From contig WPDH01000185.1 in the NCBI GenBank assembly GCA_019137255.1, forward strand, positions 1-64,000: a stretch of 64,000 nucleotides of DNA, written 5' to 3'. Each line of letters begins with the position of its first letter. Position 1 is the stretch's first letter. The translations under genes were made by a program, and so were the position numbers. Below are positions 12,560 through 23,057 of this stretch, one piece after another. The notes beneath the pieces are model-generated. The model did no database searches. It saw only the letters and a list, made by a program, of their open reading frames with translations, and was not told the origin of the DNA. Origin of the DNA: Corinectria fuckeliana (lineage: Eukaryota; Ascomycota; Sordariomycetes; Hypocreales; Nectriaceae).

Positions 12560-13428
12560 CTAAACGTTAATGCTATGCTGCCAGACTTCCTGCTCAGCCC
12601 GAGCGCTATACGTGCTAGCACCCAAGATGTCTCTCATCTGCTGCACACCAGTAAACAAGATCTGTCGCGCAACAAACCAGCGAATACCCTCATGGCAGGG
12701 CGGGCTTGTCAAACTGCCCTTGTAAGTCCAAAACTCATTAAAATACAAAACACTCTCTAACGCGAGATTGTGGTTCAGCGTGGCCACCTCGGTTTTGTCC
12801 GTCTCGTCGAATCCAATCGAGGCAGGCAGTTGGTCGAAGAAGGCATTGTCAATGTTTCCGGGGTCCAGGCGAAAGGCAAGTACGGCTTTTTCATGGCCTT
12901 CGGCATCCACGTGGACAAAGTGCATCTCAGCTTTGGAGCGATCGCCGCCAACCGAATGATCGGCCGGGGCGTGAATATGCCACCCGGCGAGGTACATCGT
13001 TTCATTGTCGTAGGTGATGGAGGGATTATTGGTCCAAACGTCTTCTTCGTGGGCAACAGTATATGCGGGCCCGTAGCCCCAGTTGAAGAATGTGCCGTTC
13101 ACATTGTCGGGATAGTCGAAGTTGATTCGGTGGTTGAGTGCCAGTCCATTGCTCAGGCTGAGAGGGATAGGTGACTGCTGGGTACCAGTCTGGCACAAGG
13201 CGTACTCTTGATCGAAGAGTCATCAGCAAGGGTGAAGCAGGTTATTGAGAACCGTGGACACATACCAGGATCAAGACGTCCCCAATTAAAGGAGGCTTCG
13301 TACGCCCATTCAGCCGTGGGCTTGGTTTCCTGGCGCTTCCTCATGGCTAGCGGCTCTGCGTTATGACTAGCACAGGCTGATGCACCAGCGGCAAGAGCGG
13401 CAAAAGTGACGGTAAAGCTGGGCTTCAT
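12560..13428 (-). CDS. Secreted alpha-carbonic anhydrase
   Basis: Two exons, 13428-13266 and 13206-12560, 269 aa, with a 59-bp intron (GTATGT..AAG; the acceptor giving frame is at 13206). A signal peptide with Ala-rich core (about residues 1-19) is followed by MRKRQ, a possible Kex2-type KR processing site. The eukaryotic-type carbonic anhydrase domain has the zinc ligands in GWHIHAP and EMHFVHV, a Q-SPI near the N-terminus as in the family, and the TSPPC segment with the conserved Thr and a Cys that can pair with the Cys of ALCQTG. It catalyses CO2/bicarbonate interconversion, probably in the wall or outside the cell, where it may buffer pH. Length is normal for fungal secreted alpha-CAs. 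Confidence 0.93.
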
Positions 13429-14247
13429 GGTGCGTTGTGAGTTGTACAGGCTGATGGAGTATCTTGGGACGAGGAGCAATAATAGCTCAAGGCGGTGGTA
13501 AACTTTACGTCCCGTATATGTACTTCTTAGAGCTACAGTTGAGGTCTAGTTTCAGGGGGCCTAAGCTTAGGCAGGTACGTCGCGATTCAGGCTGGTGAAT
13601 GTAATTTCGCCTTAAAAACTGCCTTGCCTCGACAACTTATGCAGGCTCCTAATGTCTTTTACTGCCCTTAGCGCCGGTATTTGCGGTGGGAGTTTAATGA
13701 GTTGCCAAGAACCAGGATGATTTGCTAGCTCAGCCACATTTAACCAGCGCCTCAAGGGCGCCCAACCACAATTGCCAGTCGTCACACTGGCTGTGAACAC
13801 AATAAGAGACCCATAGCAGTATACACAGCCATGACAGGTCTTGGCATCGTCACTAAGCAACAAGATGGAGCCTCCGATGTAATGCTTGAAGCTATCAGCC
13901 TGTTCAACCTGTTTACCTCTGAAATGAGTGAATTTTTTTAACAGCTCAACTTTGATAGAGCTACTTAGCTAGTAGGTCCACTTGTCAAGGTGATGCAAAT
14001 TAATCGCATCTGGCAGATCCCGGGCAGCTATCTTGAAACGGATTAATCAAGATCACGACCATACATGGTCATCGAGTCTCCAAAGACCATGCCACGCTTA
14101 TGAATCGGTACTCGGAAAAGGTCGATCATGGCCAGAAATAAGCAGGAGTCACAGCCTAATGAATAAGTTTTAATATACTATAACAAGACAGCAAATGCCA
14201 GCATCTACATATCTCAGGGAGGCGTCGAAACGCCTGAGAAAATCCAT
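13429..14247. other. Intergenic, no gene seen
   Basis: 819 bp between the carbonic anhydrase start and the GH7 stop. An 83-codon minus-strand ORF (13612-13863) has no recognisable features. It should contain the carbonic anhydrase promoter. Confidence 0.45.
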
Positions 14248-15659
14248 CTAAAGACTGTGTCGGTGCTGGTGCTGGTGGACATGACGCTTCGAGTGAGCAT
14301 CCCTGCCGGCCGACAACAAATAGCTATCCAGTTGGTAAGGCGACTTCAGGGTAAAGGTAGAGTTAATCTCTCCAACCCTGATGTTGCTGAACGTTACCTC
14401 CGGGTACGGCTCTACTTTGACAATCGTCGTAGGGTTGCCCTCGGTAGCATTGCATGGCCCACTGTTGCCCTCGTCGAGCCAGCTCATGTTGTCACCGTCG
14501 CTCCACCAAATGCTCGCGACGAGGACCATCCCGCGGGTCATGGCCTCACCCATCGTCTTCAGACCACCTAGTCGGTTGAATTCACCGGCTCCGGTTGCCT
14601 CTGCCTCGCAGTATTCTTCGTTCATGAAGTTAATCTTCGGAGGCCCCGTGATGTTGACAACGGCGCTGGTGATAATCTCGTTGTCCTGCACGTAGTGTCG
14701 GTGCAGCTCCGTGAGCTCGCCAGCTCTGTCGGCAACAAACTGGGTGACGACGGTGAACTTCCTTGTAGTATCGACCTTGAAGTCATCACCACGTCCGTAG
14801 AAGCCGGTCGCGTTGAGGCGGCTGGGGTTCCATGAACAGCCGGACTTGTCACATACTCCCCCTTTTTCACATTCGTCGCCGACGCATTCGTAGAGACCGG
14901 GTTCGTCACAGGGGTGAGGTGCAATATGCGTAGAACGAGAGTTTGCTTCCCAGACGTCCAGCTCGCTGCAGCAAGCACCTCGGCCGTCAAGGTTGGCCTG
15001 TGTTGCAAGTCAGTATCGCCCTGGCACGCGGGTTAAGTGATGATTGAACTTACAATTCCGTTGATGAAAGGCGTGACAAAACACTGGGCATCACAATACC
15101 CGGTGCCGTAGTATGGACCAGCTTTGTTGTGGGGGCTGAGACCTTGGCCACCATCCTGGCGCATCTCGGAAAGATAGAATGCGCTGTTCATACCACAAGG
15201 AAGCTTTGCCATGTCAACGTCAAATGCCAACTCGGCACCGGTGAGATGCAGGAGATCGTATTCCTCTTCGTTCTCTTCAAGGAAGTAGACGCGGGGAGAG
15301 ACAGTGGAATTGCGGTATATCTGCTGGAGACGAAGCTCAGTGCCGGATGTGGTGACGCCGTGGGTCGAGTAGTCAGAGATTCCGTCGACGATGCAGTTCT
15401 TGGCGCAAGATGCGGCATCGGGACAAGCCTTGGGGTCTGCCGCTTCTCCAAAAGCCCCGCAGTCCAGAGTGCTGTTGGCTTGGTGAAGGGGATGCTGGCT
15501 TGACTCGAGGACGATGTAGTTTGTACGCTTCTGGCAGCCGCCAAGCACCGTGCATCGAAATGTGTCCAGCCTGGGATGGATCTCGGTAGCGTTGCTGGGG
15601 GTTTGACCTGCTGTGAGCTGGGCAGCCAGGCCCAGGACGAGAGCAGCAACGAGAGCCAT
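14248..15659 (-). CDS. Secreted GH7 endoglucanase / cellobiohydrolase-family enzyme
   Basis: Two exons, 15659-15054 and 14997-14248, 451 aa; the intron is phase 0 with GTAAGT donor and CTGAC branch. The signal peptide is residues 1 to about 18 (ends LTAGQ). Many Cys as expected for the disulfide-rich GH7 fold. The catalytic signature is CCSELDVWEANS, with Glu214 as nucleophile, Asp216, and Glu219 as acid/base. GMVLVASIWWSDGDNMSWLD is the conserved product-side region. Numerous N-glycosylation sequons. The enzyme cleaves beta-1,4-glucan of cellulose. Loop sequence looks endoglucanase-like, but subtype is not certain. There is no carbohydrate-binding module; instead the protein ends in a short basic His-rich tail (KRHVHQHQHRHSL), which is unusual. 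Confidence 0.93.
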
Positions 15660-17024
15660 GTCGACTTGAATGAGAGTGAGAGTGGGAGAAGGACTGTTGA
15701 GTGTTGAGACGTCGAGGGATTGATCGGCTTAGGTGAGCGTCTACAGAACAGGTTTCCAAAGAAAGATGTGGCGGCACACGGAGTACTTAAGACAAACAAA
15801 ACATACTTAGACGTCCGTAGTATTCTCCTTTTTCATCTGAAGATGGATCAGGCAGAATAGGGTTTGCAAGTGAAACGGCCAATTAGGCTAAATGAGTGCT
15901 ACTCTACCCTGAAGCAAGCCAATCCAGGGGCTTACCGACAGTCTCGCCCTAGGAAAAGTTTATTCAAATTACGTTGTCCCAAGCGAAGCCGAAGCCATTT
16001 ACGGACACGTTACACGTCGTTTCGGAAGTTATTACTTACGCCCAGGTGCAGCCTGACAAGAAACGTTAAATGTCGACTCGGCCAATCAGAAATTGGCGAC
16101 GATCCGGCTTTCCCGTCTTGTCCACGACGGAACGTTAGGGTTACATTGGCCGCGGAGTACTATTATGTACATACATACCTTCTTAGGTCTGCGGCCCGGC
16201 ATTCCGTATCCATTCCAGGTCGGAATCCAGACCTCCGACATTTCTCTATCGATTGTGGACAACGTGGACAACGTGTTCCGAGCGTGCATTCAATGAAATT
16301 GGAAAAGGCCCACCGCAGCCTCGCCTGTTTCACCGTCGGGCTTGATACAACCTTGCGTAGTAGTCCTTGGAAGAGAGAGCGAGATTAGTCGTCTGTCTGG
16401 CTTAAACAGTGGAGAGATTTCGGGCAAGACTGTAAGCGAGTCTTTCAGGATCAGTTCAACTGCCGGAGGCGCTAGATGTGTTTAAGTTGGGCGAAAGCCG
16501 GGGACTTGAGCAACTGACCACCTGGGAAGGCATACGAGCTAGCGAGGCGGTTTTGGTGACCGGGGAGCTGGAGAATAATTTTATCATCCAAGGGAAAAAA
16601 AAGACACTTATGAGAAGACCATCAAGGAGAAGCGGAGGTGATTTGCATCTAAATCTATGCTGGGCTAGCTGCAGAGAGAGGGCGCTGTCTTCATTTTCGG
16701 CTAGAAACATGTCCAATCAAGCTTTACTTCGTAGTGATGCTACCCTAGGTATCCTAAAATCGTAAATATATGGTTAAAGTATTTTCCAGACGAGCTGCCA
16801 CTGGCGTATCACAGAAGGCCAAGGATGTTAGTTAACATGAACAGAAAAGTGAGCTAATTCGATCCTTGTCATGACAGCCGAAAGAGCCCTGTGACGTAGC
16901 CCAAGTCCCACGTAAGACAGAAAATTAGGCAGTCATCCTCCTCACTTTTACTAAGTAAAAAAAAAAAGGCAGAGACGAGTTTACGCTTTTACTCGGCACA
17001 TGTTATGTCAATGTCCCGTCACAA
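15660..17024. other. Intergenic, no gene seen
   Basis: 1.37 kb between the divergent GH7 and ankyrin genes. ORFs of up to 174 codons exist on the plus strand but overlap antisense ORFs and show no domain, bias or splice support. The region should hold promoters for both neighbours. Confidence 0.4.
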
Positions 17025-17825
17025 ATGACAAAAGTCACCACAACTCACACAATGGCGGAGACTGATCCTCGCCTGTTCGAGGCCGCTTCCGAGGGCGACC
17101 TTACACGGCTTCAACAGCTCATGACATGCGATCAGTTTGCCGAGGAGACGGTTCAGAGACTTCTTGCAGCTGCGGCCTGGAAGGCCCAGACACCAGTCGT
17201 CAAATTCCTGCTAAACGAATACAAACCCAAGTCAATCGAAGAGGAGCCAGTCCGGGCGGCGATATACTCGGGATCAATACCGCTATTTTCCGCGCTCCTC
17301 TCCAAAGACCCCTCAATTGTCAACATGCAGTTTGACAGGCGCGGCACCCCAATCATCGTGGCCTGCATGAGCAAGCAGCCACTCGATTTCCTCAAATTCC
17401 TCCTTGAGTCCGGGGCTGATCCCAACCAAGATCCAGACGTCATGTCGCCGCCACTTACGCTGGTAGCAGCCTTTTACCAGGACTGCGAGGTTTTTGATCT
17501 GCTGGCGGATCACGGAGCGAGACTGGAGTGTTCGGGTGCACTTGCGGCTGCTGCGAACCTCAACAATGAGACCATGGTGCGATATCTCCTCGAAAGGGGA
17601 GCTGACCACGACAACGACTGCTGGGAGCCTTCACAGGCTGATCCAGCACTTCGTACCGCAGCCAAGAGGGGACATATCGGCGTCTTGAAGATGCTGCTCG
17701 AACATGGCGCAGACCCCAGCGCAAAGGACGGGGCGGGCAAGACAGCATTTGATATTGTGGGGGAAACAGAGAGAACAGGAAAAGACCTGACTCAAGTGAG
17801 GGAACTACTCAGCCGGTATAGATGA
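17025..17825 (+). CDS. Ankyrin-repeat protein
   Basis: Single exon, 266 aa from ATG 17025; ATG 17052 (MAETDPRLFEAASEGDL) may be the true start since the first repeat begins there. About six ankyrin repeats fill the protein, recognisable by L-x-x-LL...GADP turns: FLLESGADPN, LLADHGARLE, LLERGADHD, MLLEHGADPSAKDGAGKTAFD. No enzymatic domain, signal peptide or membrane segment. Ankyrin stacks mediate protein-protein contacts; partner unknown. It sits 76 bp upstream of a chitinase relic on the same strand. Confidence 0.8.
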   Translation: MTKVTTTHTMAETDPRLFEAASEGDLTRLQQLMTCDQFAEETVQRLLAAAAWKAQTPVVKFLLNEYKPKSIEEEPVRAAIYSGSIPLFSALLSKDPSIVNMQFDRRGTPIIVACMSKQPLDFLKFLLESGADPNQDPDVMSPPLTLVAAFYQDCEVFDLLADHGARLECSGALAAAANLNNETMVRYLLERGADHDNDCWEPSQADPALRTAAKRGHIGVLKMLLEHGADPSAKDGAGKTAFDIVGETERTGKDLTQVRELLSRYR

Positions 17826-17900
17826 ATGGGATCCTGTATCTATATGAGAGAGTAGCCAGGACCTAATCGTATATGAGGGTGGGGTTGATGAAATGCAGAA

Positions 17901-18340
17901 TTGCCTATTTGTTGGGCACACGTTGACCATTTTTGCTTCAGGGCATACGACCTACACGGCTTCTGGAATGCCGACGTCAAGACGCTGGACCCCATTATCG
18001 GCGGCCAAGGGAACATCCGTGAGATCGGCAAAAACACCATCTCGCTGGCTTATGCGGGAGCCAACTTCAGCAAGATTGTCATCAACGTGGCATGGTCCGG
18101 GCGAGGAGACGGTCGAGATGAGGCGGCAGTTCGGGCCACTGCTCCGGGGGCTGCCAGCAGAAGTACGGCATCTGCAAGTTTCCAGGAGAGGGGGTTGTTG
18201 GCGGCGCCGACGATGACAGTGCAGATTGGCCCAAGGAACTAAAGGAGGAATATGCAGCTGAACCTTCGACTCTAAAGCCATTAAGCAGCTCTCATCGGGC
18301 AGCCGCGTTGCATGGTTACATGCTATTGACCTATTTTTGA
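17901..18340 (+). pseudogene. GH18 chitinase C-terminal fragment, frameshifted
   Basis: From 17940 one frame reads AYDLHGFWNADVKTLDPII followed by GGQGNIREI and KIVINVAWSGRG, the late TIM-barrel segments of fungal class V/killer-toxin-like GH18 chitinases (family text: YDLHG-W, NIxEI, xxGxAYYGRG). Near 18110-18148 the frame changes and then gives GCQQKYGICKFPGEGV, resembling the Cys-rich stretch that follows in those enzymes, to TGA 18338-18340. The catalytic DxxDxDxE segment lies upstream in the family and is missing. It is therefore a dead fragment, not a functional enzyme. Confidence 0.65.
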
Positions 18341-18891
18341 TCAACGAAAGCACTTTTCTAGTATGCATTGTCCGGGTGGTCTTTATGGAATGAGCCTTCA
18401 TATTGCTGCGTTGACGACACTAGTGTGAAATTTGTAGAAAGCTGAACACTGCCAAGCACCTACGATGATATACCGTCTATAAAAAGATAATGGCATAGTG
18501 TTGTCAGCTCTACGTTGGATAAAGCTACAAGGATGAGGGATATCGCCTGAAGCTCGAATCTATCCCCGATGGAGAAGCCAAGGACGCATGCTCTCAGGTG
18601 CTGGGGATTAGATACAACTATCGCATTTTGAGAAACGGCAATGAGGAAGTAGGCGGATACGAATTCGGGGACACGCGTTGTCATTTACGGAAAACAACAC
18701 GGGAGTGCTTGCTCATATCGACGGCTTTCGTCACTTGTGGTGCAGCTTGCAGCAGATCTCGTTCCAAGTCAAAGGGGCCTGGCTATGCATACAGTTTAGC
18801 TGCAGCTGGTATTGAATGAAGACTAACGTGAGTCCAGGAACTAGATCCTCAAGTCAAATGATGAAATCTAAGCCGGTTTGCTGATAGCTAA
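18341..18891. other. Intergenic, no gene seen
   Basis: 551 bp; short opposing ORFs only, nothing recognisable. Confidence 0.45.
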
Positions 18892-19341
18892 TCAGTCCGT
18901 TCTGTGCACCTGAGATCGTTGTCTGCTTTCCTCAGCCAGCGTTGACAAAACATCCAGAGCTTCCCTCTCCCTTCCAACTGGCACAAAGAGATGGTCATGG
19001 TAGAATCCGCTCACAGGATTCACACCCATGCCTCTTTCGGCCAACTTGGTCGCAATAACAGCCATGAAACCTACAGCCTCCAAGCTTGAATGTACATTGA
19101 GCGTAATCATTCTTGATGGAAACGAGTACTGCAATCCATGCGACACAGCGTAGTCTTGGGAGGTGATCAAAGTAATGCCTTCAGATTCTCGGAAAATAAG
19201 CTGGATGTCTGATAGTGGTGGTAGTGTCGGCAGATCAGGATGCGTGACAAAGACAAAAGTTGACGGGTGTAGGGTCGTAGTCAAGGTAGAAAGGAGGGTT
19301 GAAAGGGAGGTCTCGCCTCCATCGCTAGTTGGATCTGGCAT
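18892..19341 (-). CDS. ACT-domain protein (DUF2241-like)
   Basis: Single exon, 149 aa. The text follows the small ACT-fold family related to aspartokinase regulatory domains: FVFVTHPDL at about 29-37, ITLNVHSSLEAVGFMAVIA at about 79-97, then SGFYHDHLFVP at about 110-120 and EALDVL near the end. Related bacterial and fungal proteins are free-standing ACT modules likely to bind an amino acid or other small ligand; no catalytic residues are expected. Cytosolic, no signal. Role unknown beyond ligand-binding inference. Confidence 0.82.
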   Translation of the reverse strand: MPDPTSDGGETSLSTLLSTLTTTLHPSTFVFVTHPDLPTLPPLSDIQLIFRESEGITLITSQDYAVSHGLQYSFPSRMITLNVHSSLEAVGFMAVIATKLAERGMGVNPVSGFYHDHLFVPVGREREALDVLSTLAEESRQRSQVHRTD

Positions 19342-19771
19342 TTAAGCTATAGTTGGCCAAGGAATTGTGATTTGGTGAGAGCTGATGTTACCGCGCTGCC
19401 ATGAATAAATACCTGGCAGAGTAGGCAAATGACTCAGCACATCATGTCATGCACAGGGCGCGGGAGACGCTAAAAAAGAGGGTGCTAAGACAATATGAAG
19501 TAATCTAGGGGATCATGCCCATTTGTTTAGAAGACATACGCTATCTAGCAATTGAATTTATTTGTAGATGCAAAGTAGATGCCGCAAACATCGTGCGATC
19601 GGTTGATGGTCACTGTATTAAAGCGCAGCAACAGAAGTGTCGTTGCTAAAAGCATTGTCACTATACTTAGTAAACGCCAACAAGAAAAGAATAGAAGGCC
19701 GAAAGCTTTCAATTGATCATTTGCAGTCTACTGCATATTATACAAAAGGCTGTAGGTAGGTACATTCAACC
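19342..19771. other. Intergenic, no gene seen
   Basis: 430 bp, no ORF of note. It contains the promoter side of the ACT-domain gene and the 3' end of the membrane protein gene. Confidence 0.45.
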
Positions 19772-21620
19772 TCAATCTAAATCCCCGGCCGATGATGATC
19801 CCGCAACGTCAGCTAGTGCAGATGACATTAAGGGCACAATCCAACGAGACTGAGAGCTGACTGACGGACGCTGTGTGATGGTTTCGTTCTCGCGGAAAGC
19901 CGACTCATAACTAGCTGGTATCTCCACATTGGAAGGAGATCGGCTCCCACTTCGTGATGATCGGTAATGTGCGGAAGACGGGATCCTAAGCGTGTTTTCA
20001 CGGATCGTAAAAGCCTGCTGAGACTCTCGAAGCTCGATTGAAGAGCCATCTCTCCGACGCAAAGCATCTGCAACCCGTGGATCCCGACGGCTTTCACCAG
20101 GAAGTGTAGGGAAGTCTCCAGCTCTCCCGTGCTTGAAATTCCACGACTCGAGCATGTCCTGGGGCATATGCTTGCCACACCATTCACCGAATGCTATGAG
20201 AGTCCTGGCCACTTTCTTTCGATACGCGGCATCCATATTCCTTGCTGGGGCCTCATCATCCCCCGAAGTAGGGCTTTCGCGTTCCAAAGTCTCGACGTTG
20301 TTGCTACGGGAACTCGTCGATAAGTTGCTGCCCGCTGACTGACTTCTGGATCGCGTTTGCAGCCCTGCAGTCGACTCTTGGTCGAGACCGCCATGGGAAC
20401 AACTACACTGATGCTGACGAGTGCCTGGCTTTGATCTGTCCTTGACGGCCTCCACATCGGCCGCCAACAGTAGATAGAGTGATCCAACAATGGCCATGAC
20501 AGTTCCAGCAATCGGAGTCCATTGGCCTTCAAAGGCACACAAGAAGTTAGTAGGGCGATGTGAGATGGTCATATCGTCATGTGTAACTTACCAACACTGG
20601 CAATGGGTTCTGTCTGATAGCGCACTTGCCGACTGAAGAAGTTCATCTCACCAATGATCAGGATGGCGAGCCCGGCGCCACCGAAGATGGGAATGACAAT
20701 GATGCTGAGGAAGGTTTGGATCTTCCCGTTGATGCTCTTCATCGTAGCCGGGGTAGCACCATTAGTGCCGGCTAACACAACGTCGTTAGAAGACTCGCTT
20801 TGACTTCTTCGGCCAGACGGCCGTCTCCAATTGATCTCGATTATCTTGTTCCACATGGAGGCGAGGCACAGGACTGCATGTATGGAGCACGCCGAGGCGA
20901 GAAGCGTTGCTGTTCCAAATGTGAGCTTTGCCGGTGCGGGAATAACGTATACGTTGTCCGCCGCACCTCCGCGCATCGGGGAGAAAGGGCCTTTGCTAGT
21001 CGAACAGCGCAGGCCACAAGCGTTCTCCTCCCCCCAAGGAAATTTGGATATCTCGAGTGATACGGTGCACTCGAATGTATGGATGCGGTAGAACTCAACG
21101 GCCAGAGACAACAGTCCTATTGAGCATTTAGATTTCATTCACCTGGAATATATCCCAGTGTTTGGGGACATGGAGCTTTCTCACCGACTAAAATCAAAAT
21201 GGTCCACAAGAAAATCGCGTTTCGGCCAGGGTCATTGAAGTACCGCTGAGACATCATGACAGTGACTGGAGCAGCCAGGATGCCCAATGAGCAAAGCTGA
21301 AACGCCCCGTAAATGTCCATATCAACTGCTCCTGCCGTCATCAATACTTAGATTTAGCCGCAGTAGATGAGCGTCTGGTAGAATTTCTCACCGTCAACGT
21401 GCAGTGCCGTAAGGACGATGCCGTGGATGGCTGCAACAGCGGGCAGCAACAGCGCCGCAGCCAAGCATGCGCTCACTAGCCATTCAGATCGTCTAGCTAT
21501 GAGACATGCCGCTATTAGGGTGTAGTATCTTGACCGGAAAAGATGAATGCTGATTAGCCTAAAACCAAGCTTGGTGCAATAGTGCTGTAGCTGCTTACAA
21601 GACTCGTGACCCTGGACCAT
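19772..21620 (-). CDS. Polytopic membrane protein of unknown function
   Basis: Four exons: 21620-21392, 21331-21185, 21116-20592, 20526-19772; 551 aa; all introns GT-AG, 60-68 bp, phase 1. The N-terminal half carries about six hydrophobic segments, e.g. WLVSACLAAALLLPAVAAI, SLGILAAPVTVMMS, AIFLWTILILVGLLSLAVEF, LTFGTATLLASACSIHAVL, FLSIIVIPIFGGAGLAILI and TVMAIVGSLYLLLA. A luminal or outer loop has two Cys (ECTV.., ACGLRC) that may pair. The last 230 residues are hydrophilic, Ser/Arg rich and probably cytosolic. The plan resembles a family of conserved hypothetical fungal membrane proteins. No transport signature was recognised. The first exon's start is the least certain part. Confidence 0.72.
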
Positions 21621-22672
21621 ATTGGCCCGACACTGGCCACGCGCAAATGACTTGCAATACTTGTTCAGTGGAGTTTGGGGCCGGAAGTGCTAGTTGAGCA
21701 CTTGCATCAGCAAGAGCAGAGAGGGACGAAATTGGAGTCAATGGTGGCATGGTCTTTCATGAATCATTTCTATCGGAACAGATTGATAGATACAGCGTGG
21801 ACGCAAAAGGTGGTTCTCAACAGTATCTCGAGACAGTGCCTACCCGAGAAAGGAGTGTGTTGAGTAAGGAGATGAAGGAAAAGAGCAGGGAGCCTGGTTT
21901 TCCTGGTTGGGAATTCTGATCAAGATGCCTCCAGTCTACTACAGACAACAATGGCGTCGCACAAACACACTGTCCTTTCAGCTTGGTCGTACGCAGGCAC
22001 CAATTACCTGTAAGCGAAACGAACGCCCTGTGAAGTAAGCGCAACCACACTCAAGGACCACACTCAAGAGTGAGGGTGGGATTGAAATGGCGAAGAAAGC
22101 CAAGATGCGACCCCAGAATAGCGTCCTCCCCACATGAACTGGGCGAGCCCGGGGTAGGACGGGGTAGGACTAGCCTTCCCTAGAGGAATGGGCGCTGTCT
22201 TAGGCATCAGGATAACCACGAATCAGAAGTGAAACAAAGGATGCAGGTGAGAGAGGCTGATTCTGATGTGGCTTGGTTGGCATATCTCACGTCATGTCCG
22301 TATGCCCAGTCAGATTCGCCCGAGAGCGTGGATAGTACTACGTGAAAGAAATGCCGCACTTCTGAAAGAGGCATCCTTTGCGCAGTCGAGCGATGGTGAC
22401 GGCGGCTTCAAACGCCTGAATGATACACGATGCGCAGCCTTATCTGAGTACGTCATCTATATGTGATTTAAAGGCCGGATGCTGGTTTGAAGATGCAGTT
22501 GAACGTGACCTACTTCAACTCATTCGCCCCTTGCGCTCAGTCCAGGCTCTATTCACCGCAAGTTCAGGCGTTGTGCCGTCAACCTCCTTGCAGCCTTGCA
22601 GGACTTACCTACTTCGTACCCTCTCTGTTGAGCGTTGTTCCACTGCCAGCCCGCGTGATCACAGTGTATTCT
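21621..22672. other. Intergenic, no gene seen
   Basis: 1.05 kb ending at the solo LTR. Contains a short direct repeat of GGGGTAGGAC near 22150-22170 but nothing gene-like. Confidence 0.45.
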
Positions 22673-22839
22673 TGTTGGTGTAGGACCACTAGTCAGGCCC
22701 GCTATCGGGCACCGTCCACATTTCTGCCTTAGATGCTAAGCATCTAGGCCTAGCGACAACGGCGATCCCCTTCGGGACTCACCGTTCCGCCCCTTTTCTA
22801 GCTTAGCACAGTTACACAATACACGCAGTCACATCAATA
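22673..22839 (+). repeat. Solo LTR of the copia family, not RIP-mutated
   Basis: 167 bp, beginning TGTTGGTG and ending CATCAATA (imperfect inverted ends), flanked by identical 5-bp duplications ATTCT at 22668-22672 and 22840-22844. No internal retrotransposon sequence lies on either side. It matches, inverted, the LTR at 4692-4854. Its CpG-rich text shows it escaped RIP, consistent with being too short to be a RIP target by itself. A solo LTR normally arises by recombination between the two LTRs of one element. Confidence 0.8.
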
Positions 22840-23057
22840 ATTCTAGAGTGAATGGTTCGTGTGTGCGGGGTTACAATCAACCCGCAGCTCCTCAAGCGGG
22901 TCAATGGCGATCAACTCATCGTACATACAGCGATCCGACCTAAGCTCAGGCATCGCCGTTATTTTCTTTCCATTCCCTTCCTTTGTTTAATGACTGCAGG
23001 ATTTTGAAAAAGCTATTTTGCCAGGCCTGATCCTCCGCGAGCTAGAAGATACGAACC

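Noticed and set aside
15864..16388. 174-codon plus-strand ORF as a gene
   Set aside because: No domain, composition of chance ORF, overlapped by antisense ORFs, no splice or start context.
4692..22839. The 18-kb segment bounded by inverted repeats as one giant transposon or Starship-like element
   Set aside because: The right repeat has its own 5-bp target duplication and reads as a solo LTR, the left one belongs to the adjoining copia body, and no DUF3435-type captain gene is present.
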